From the NCBI GenBank assembly GCA_963771735.1, contig CAVYUN010000001.1, forward strand, positions 496,001-560,000: DNA of 64,000 nucleotides, read 5' to 3'. Below the pieces are notes generated by a model. That model did not search any database, had not been told where the DNA came from, and saw nothing but the letters and a program-made list of their open reading frames with translations. Positions 61,201 to 64,000 of the stretch are shown here, piece by piece (the stretch's first letter is position 1; the number at the start of each line of letters is the position of its first letter). Made by a program: the position numbers and the translations under genes. This DNA comes from 66-474 sp963771735 (lineage in GTDB: Bacteria; Pseudomonadota; Gammaproteobacteria; Xanthomonadales; Rhodanobacteraceae).

Positions 61201-62396
61201 CCGCGCGTCACCAGCAGCGGCGTATCGTCGGCGAGGTCGGCATTTTCGAGCACCCACGGTGCGGCGACGTCGAGGCGATCGATGCTGCGCAGGGTTCCGG
61301 TGAGCTGGTCGGATGCGGTTAGTCCGCGCCCGTCGAAATCCAGCCACAATTCGCGCCGGAGCTGGAGCTGGTCGCCGGCGTTCGCGCCCAGTCCGCGGGC
61401 GGTTTGCCGAATGTCGAGCACGGCATCGGCGGCCATCACGAAGGCCGGCAGGTCACGCCATTCCGGCGGCACGCCGGCCTGCGCGGGATCGATCGGCTGC
61501 GGTCCGGTTGCTCGCGTGGTACGCAACGTCGGTGCGTCGGCGTAACTCCAGATTTCCTGTTTCGGCCAAGGTGCCGGGGGCGCCTTGAACGCTAGTTTCG
61601 CCAGCGGCGCGACGCCGCGTGCATCCAGGGTCAGCGACCAATCGCCCGGCCGCAATTGCACGCGCAAGCGACCGTCGGGATCGAGTCGCGCCGGCAGATC
61701 GCCGTCGAGCGCAGTCGCGACGAACCCCTTCGGCAGGACTGGACCCAATAGCTGTTCGCGTGCGCTGCCCGCGACATGCAGGCGGAGCGTGGTTGCGAGC
61801 GTCGGCGGCGCACCGTCCCCGAGCCGCCGGAACACGCGCAGGCTCAACGCGTCCGACTGGCGCTGGCGTTCGGCGGCCGGGCCAAGGGTGATCCACCCGT
61901 CGTCGCGTTCGGGCTGCACGATCGTGGCACCATCCACTTTCAGATCGACCAGCGCTATCGAGGCCGGCAGCCGCAAACGAGCCGGACGTTCGTTCCAGCG
62001 CAGGTCGCCTTGCACCACATAATCGCCCGCGGCCAGACGCAACGCAGGCACGTCATCGCGGTCCAGCAGCACGGCTGCAACATTATTCACCCGCACGTTT
62101 TCAGGCCACGCTTCGCGACTGCCAGGCAACGTCACCCAGCTGTCCGCGTCGACATGCACCTGAAGCTGGAAGTGTGCGCCCGACTTGTTCGCATCCAGCG
62201 TCAGGCGTCCGGGCCAGACGCACTCCCGGTCATCGGCCGATTGGGTGACCAGCATCGGGCAGGTCTGACGTTCGTGTCCGTGCAGGACCCACGCCTGCCA
62301 ACCTTGCAGGGCCGGGGGAATCGATTGCGCCATGGCGCCGGCGGCACCAATACACAGCAACGCAAGCAGGCATAACGGTCCCAGTGCGCGGCGCAT
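58257..62396 (-). CDS. Giant multi-domain membrane protein of unknown function
   Basis: A 1,379-residue protein that I do not recognise. A signal peptide (residues ~1-25) is followed by an exported beta-rich region. Hydrophobic helices lie near residues ~490-580 and ~690-770, with a proline-rich linker (PPPPPPADVAVNP) around residues 600-630, and four more helices fall in the last 250 residues. The second half begins with another signal-like stretch (VAVFSPQARAQS, ~residue 750) and repeats the layout of the first half, suggesting an internal duplication or gene fusion. A QTLQSVVVTG sequence near residue 628 resembles a TonB-box/plug motif. The ATG at 62396 is chosen because AAGGGG lies upstream; ATG 62402 is close. 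No partner gene is evident. Confidence 0.7.
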   Translation of the reverse strand: MRRALGPLCLLALLCIGAAGAMAQSIPPALQGWQAWVLHGHERQTCPMLVTQSADDRECVWPGRLTLDANKSGAHFQLQVHVDADSWVTLPGSREAWPENVRVNNVAAVLLDRDDVPALRLAAGDYVVQGDLRWNERPARLRLPASIALVDLKVDGATIVQPERDDGWITLGPAAERQRQSDALSLRVFRRLGDGAPPTLATTLRLHVAGSAREQLLGPVLPKGFVATALDGDLPARLDPDGRLRVQLRPGDWSLTLDARGVAPLAKLAFKAPPAPWPKQEIWSYADAPTLRTTRATGPQPIDPAQAGVPPEWRDLPAFVMAADAVLDIRQTARGLGANAGDQLQLRRELWLDFDGRGLTASDQLTGTLRSIDRLDVAAPWVLENADLADDTPLLVTRGDKPGTRGVEVRTHDLDLHAGLRLASHGGAQAATGGWMQTLDGVSATVHLPYGYRLLGAPGADRSPDSWVASWNLLNLFVAALIALLVWRLLGWQWALVALGFVALSHGEPGAPRWTPALAVALGLVARVLPDGSLRKVARASGAVMLVLAVLATLPFAAVQVRDALHPQLEGHGFAWIVPERTYHVAVARTQFIPPPPQVAAPAPQEQSVMSTPAAPPPPPPADVAVNPQTLQSVVVTGAQIDATQIAAQSGYPPNVILQSGPGMPDWADQGRAYRLGWSGPVTAGQTWRLVILPAWATRILRIVMLGLLLAWLVAIARVFDLKAKLPGRSGRGAASVAGMLLAVAVFSPQARAQSTPSSQMLSELRARLLEAPHCAPDCASSPLALVAMQQDELQVTVEADAEVRLAFPLPRMDAPAALAGVTLDGKPAPELTSRNGSIWIVLDRGAHRVVLDFRLPGDADSAALHFPLPPPNVQVSQSAWEVAGTDGPRLLSDTLTFTRVRKADKAGGTAAPAQAFPPYVKLTRSIAIGLDSRVDNVATRIAPAQGGFTVELPLLPGEHVSGADLKVENGHVQITFGPDRGEVRWSSTLDPGNSLDLHAPALGERAEVWRIASVPLLHLAFSGVPESVGADGIHVFRPLPGETLEVHITRPAAVAGNSVAVDRVSLDTTRGAHERESILTLATRSTRGGEQGVELPDDARLLGAQRDGQTLELNPHRGHVALPVQPGAQNFVLRFRETSALGMLSRTPAISLDAPAANIRTSLELPHDRWILWTWGPQVGPAVLYWSQLAVLLLVAIALARFAPTPLRWWQWLLLGLGFSTFAWTAYVLVAAWLIVLGIRAGSERAVSLARLPFNLMQVALAVLTVIALLCLIASVPQGLLGQPDMRVAGGGSGAWSLHWFADQASGALPRAGAFTLPLWCYKLAMLVWALWLANALIGWLRWGFHAWMRGGYWKSAPASPKATLAERIATEKDDARK

Positions 62397-62469
62397 CGTC
62401 ATCCCCTTCGCTATGTGCCGGGGCGGAGTGTACCCCAGCCATAGCGGGCGACGCGCGAATATACGACCG

Positions 62470-62502
62470 CTTCGTCGTGACGGAAATTCCGTCACGACGA
62501 AG
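62470..62502. repeat. 33-base perfect palindrome
   Basis: Two 16-base arms around a single central base, beginning CTTCGTCGTGACGG. It lies between the stop of the aminopeptidase gene (62515) and the start of the giant membrane protein gene (62396), both on the minus strand. There is no T-run, so it may be a strong hairpin, a transcript-stabilising structure or a dimeric protein site. Confidence 0.75.
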
Positions 62503-62514
62503 CCCTGGTTCATG

Positions 62515-64000
62515 TCACTGCGTGATCGATGCAGGGTTCTGGTGCGCCTTCAAGGTGCTGCACAACACGATTGACTCGTGGGTTTGGGCAAGCCCGCGCT
62601 TCAGGCCCGGCACCTGGCCCAACTTGGGCTTGAAGTAGTCCTCCACGCGCTGCGCCTCGGCATCGGCGCAACCGCCCGCCGCCGCAAGCGAGGGCAGGTA
62701 GCCGCCGGAAAACACGCCGGTACGCGCGACGATCCGGGCGTAGTGCGCGGTGAACCAGTTCCACAGTCCGTTGCGTTGCGCGACGGTGTCGCGGCCGCCA
62801 CGCAGGATCATGCCCATCTCGCCCACCTTGACCTGCGGCGACAACGCGAAATCTCGCACCACGTCGGCTTCGGCGCCTTGCGCATGGCTGAGCGCACCCA
62901 GCATCGCGTTGCGGCGGACCGGGTCGGTGGTCTTCGGGATCGCGGCGATCAGCTCGTCGACCGCCGGCTTGCCCTGCTCCTCCACCGCCACCGAGAGCGC
63001 GGTGCGCAACAGGTCGGGGTTCGCCGCCATCAGGTCGGGCAGCCCGTCCTTGCCCGGCTTGAGCGCGGCTTGGCCCTGCTTAAGCAACTCCGCGCGCACG
63101 GACGGGACCTTGAAGCCCAGCCCCAGCGAGCTGGCCAGCTCGGAGCGCATCAGCACGTCGTCGGCCGATTCGCCCGCGCGCCGCTGGTAACCCAACGCTT
63201 CCAACCGCGGCAGGTAGGCCTTCGCCACCGCATCGCGGATCGCCGCCTTTTGCGCATCGGTGCGTGCTTCGTGGTCATAGATCCACGACACCGTGTCGAG
63301 AGGCGCCAACGCGATCTGCCGCACCTGCGAAGGCGCCAACTCGCGCATCGCGGCCAAAACTTCCCCGGCATTCAGCGTGCCGCGGTGGAAAGCCGCATCG
63401 ATGGAATCGGCATACGCCAGTTGCTCGCCATCGTTGCGTTGCGCGATCACCCTGGTAACCGCCGCACGATCGGCCTTGTCCATCTCGTAGCGGTAGTAAC
63501 CGTTGCCATCGGCATTCGGCATGTACCACGCCGGGCACTCGCCACCGGCAACCTTCATGTCGGCCGTCTTGTGGTCCAGCATCTGGCACTGCACGCCATT
63601 CGGAAAGCGCACGCACACCGGGATGCCCCACAAGCGATTCGGATCGCCCGAGGAACCCAGCGGCAGGTAGCGAGTCTGCGTGAGCCGCAATACCACGCCG
63701 CCCTTCGGCGCGCAATCGAGTTTCGTTGCCACCAACGGCACGCCGTTCTGGTCGAGAAAGCTCTTGAATGCCTTCTTGAACGCTTCGCCCTTGCCGGCGG
63801 CGGTGGCGATCGCATCGACCAGATCATCGGCATCGGCGTTGCCGAAGGCGTGCGCCTTGATGTAGGCCTGCATGCCTTTCTGGAATACCTTCGGGCCGAC
63901 GAAGTTCTCGAACATGCCGATCACAGCGGCACCTTTCTCGTAGGTGATGCCGTCGAACGCCGTCTCGATGTCGCCGTTGCCGATGATCGGTTGGCGGATC
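62515..64000 (-). CDS. M1-family aminopeptidase, C-terminal part (gene continues beyond the window)
   Basis: The last 494 codons of a gene that begins past the right edge. ITYEKGAAVIGM, at the start of the visible part, is the family's typical post-catalytic YEKG motif, and the rest is the ERAP1-like helical C-terminal domain (LAPLDTVSWIYDHEA, VEDYFKPKLGQVPGL). The zinc motif HExxH would be upstream, outside the window. Such enzymes trim N-terminal residues from peptides. The C-terminal ~500 residues show no frameshift. The stop codon is 119 bases before the giant membrane protein start. Confidence 0.85.
   Translation of the reverse strand, partial: IRQPIIGNGDIETAFDGITYEKGAAVIGMFENFVGPKVFQKGMQAYIKAHAFGNADADDLVDAIATAAGKGEAFKKAFKSFLDQNGVPLVATKLDCAPKGGVVLRLTQTRYLPLGSSGDPNRLWGIPVCVRFPNGVQCQMLDHKTADMKVAGGECPAWYMPNADGNGYYRYEMDKADRAAVTRVIAQRNDGEQLAYADSIDAAFHRGTLNAGEVLAAMRELAPSQVRQIALAPLDTVSWIYDHEARTDAQKAAIRDAVAKAYLPRLEALGYQRRAGESADDVLMRSELASSLGLGFKVPSVRAELLKQGQAALKPGKDGLPDLMAANPDLLRTALSVAVEEQGKPAVDELIAAIPKTTDPVRRNAMLGALSHAQGAEADVVRDFALSPQVKVGEMGMILRGGRDTVAQRNGLWNWFTAHYARIVARTGVFSGGYLPSLAAAGGCADAEAQRVEDYFKPKLGQVPGLKRGLAQTHESIVLCSTLKAHQNPASITQ

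Overview
The window is high-GC, densely packed chromosomal DNA from a gammaproteobacterium, most likely order Xanthomonadales (Rhodanobacteraceae/Xanthomonadaceae side). The main evidence is the arginine operon. It has an N-acetylornithine-type carbamoyltransferase (argF'), an argE-like deacetylase and a fused acetylglutamate kinase/synthase (argBA), which together are the signature of the acetylcitrulline route known from Xanthomonas. The uvrC-pgsA-tRNA-Gly-tRNA-Cys order also matches the gammaproteobacterial arrangement. Nothing looks like plasmid, prophage or insertion sequence.

Layout. 1-4.0 kb (+): end of a K+ channel/TrkA-N protein, an MscS-like channel, an acetate-permease-like (YaaH) protein, phaR and phaB. 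4.0-5.7 kb (-): a lipoprotein / ECF sigma / membrane anti-sigma-like cassette. 5.8-13.3 kb (-): the arg operon argF'-osmC-like-argG-argE'-argBA-argC-argH, with a terminator-like hairpin just upstream of argF'. 13.7-17.0 kb: a glycine-zipper envelope protein (-), then cysS-sufE and an orphan gene (+). 17.2-31.5 kb (-): a regulator, a 3,648-residue trimeric autotransporter adhesin built from long near-identical repeats, and a secreted sedolisin protease.

31.9-39.4 kb (-): tRNA-Cys, tRNA-Gly, pgsA, uvrC, then a five-gene overlapping operon (PilZ-like protein, DUF1272 zinc-ribbon protein, kdsB, low-molecular-weight phosphatase, thioredoxin-NHL protein). 39.5-43.9 kb (+): a phospholipase D/cardiolipin-synthase-like gene, xseA and an aldehyde dehydrogenase. 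44.1-48.1 kb (-): cspA, the nagZ-hpt-methylthioinosine phosphorylase operon and an rlmI-like methyltransferase. 48.2-50.3 kb (+): a DUF255 protein. 50.3-52.8 kb (-): dgkA, lemA and two TPM-domain genes. 52.9-54.6 kb (+): DUF3311 plus a sodium:solute symporter. 54.7-57.1 kb (-): an outer-membrane-like protein, a DUF2946 protein and prmC. 57.2-58.1 kb (+): an alpha/beta hydrolase. 58.3-64 kb (-): a giant membrane protein and the C-terminal part of an M1 aminopeptidase.

Most of the window is housekeeping. The most unusual region is 17-31.5 kb. The adhesin head carries six canonical EF-hand-type 12-residue loops, contains kilobase-scale exact duplications, and lies between its own upstream regulator and an acid protease. 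Other points of interest are the nonstandard sigma/anti-sigma/lipoprotein cassette, the internally duplicated 1,379-residue membrane protein, the thioredoxin-NHL protein without active-site cysteines, and an OsmC-like gene embedded in the arginine operon.
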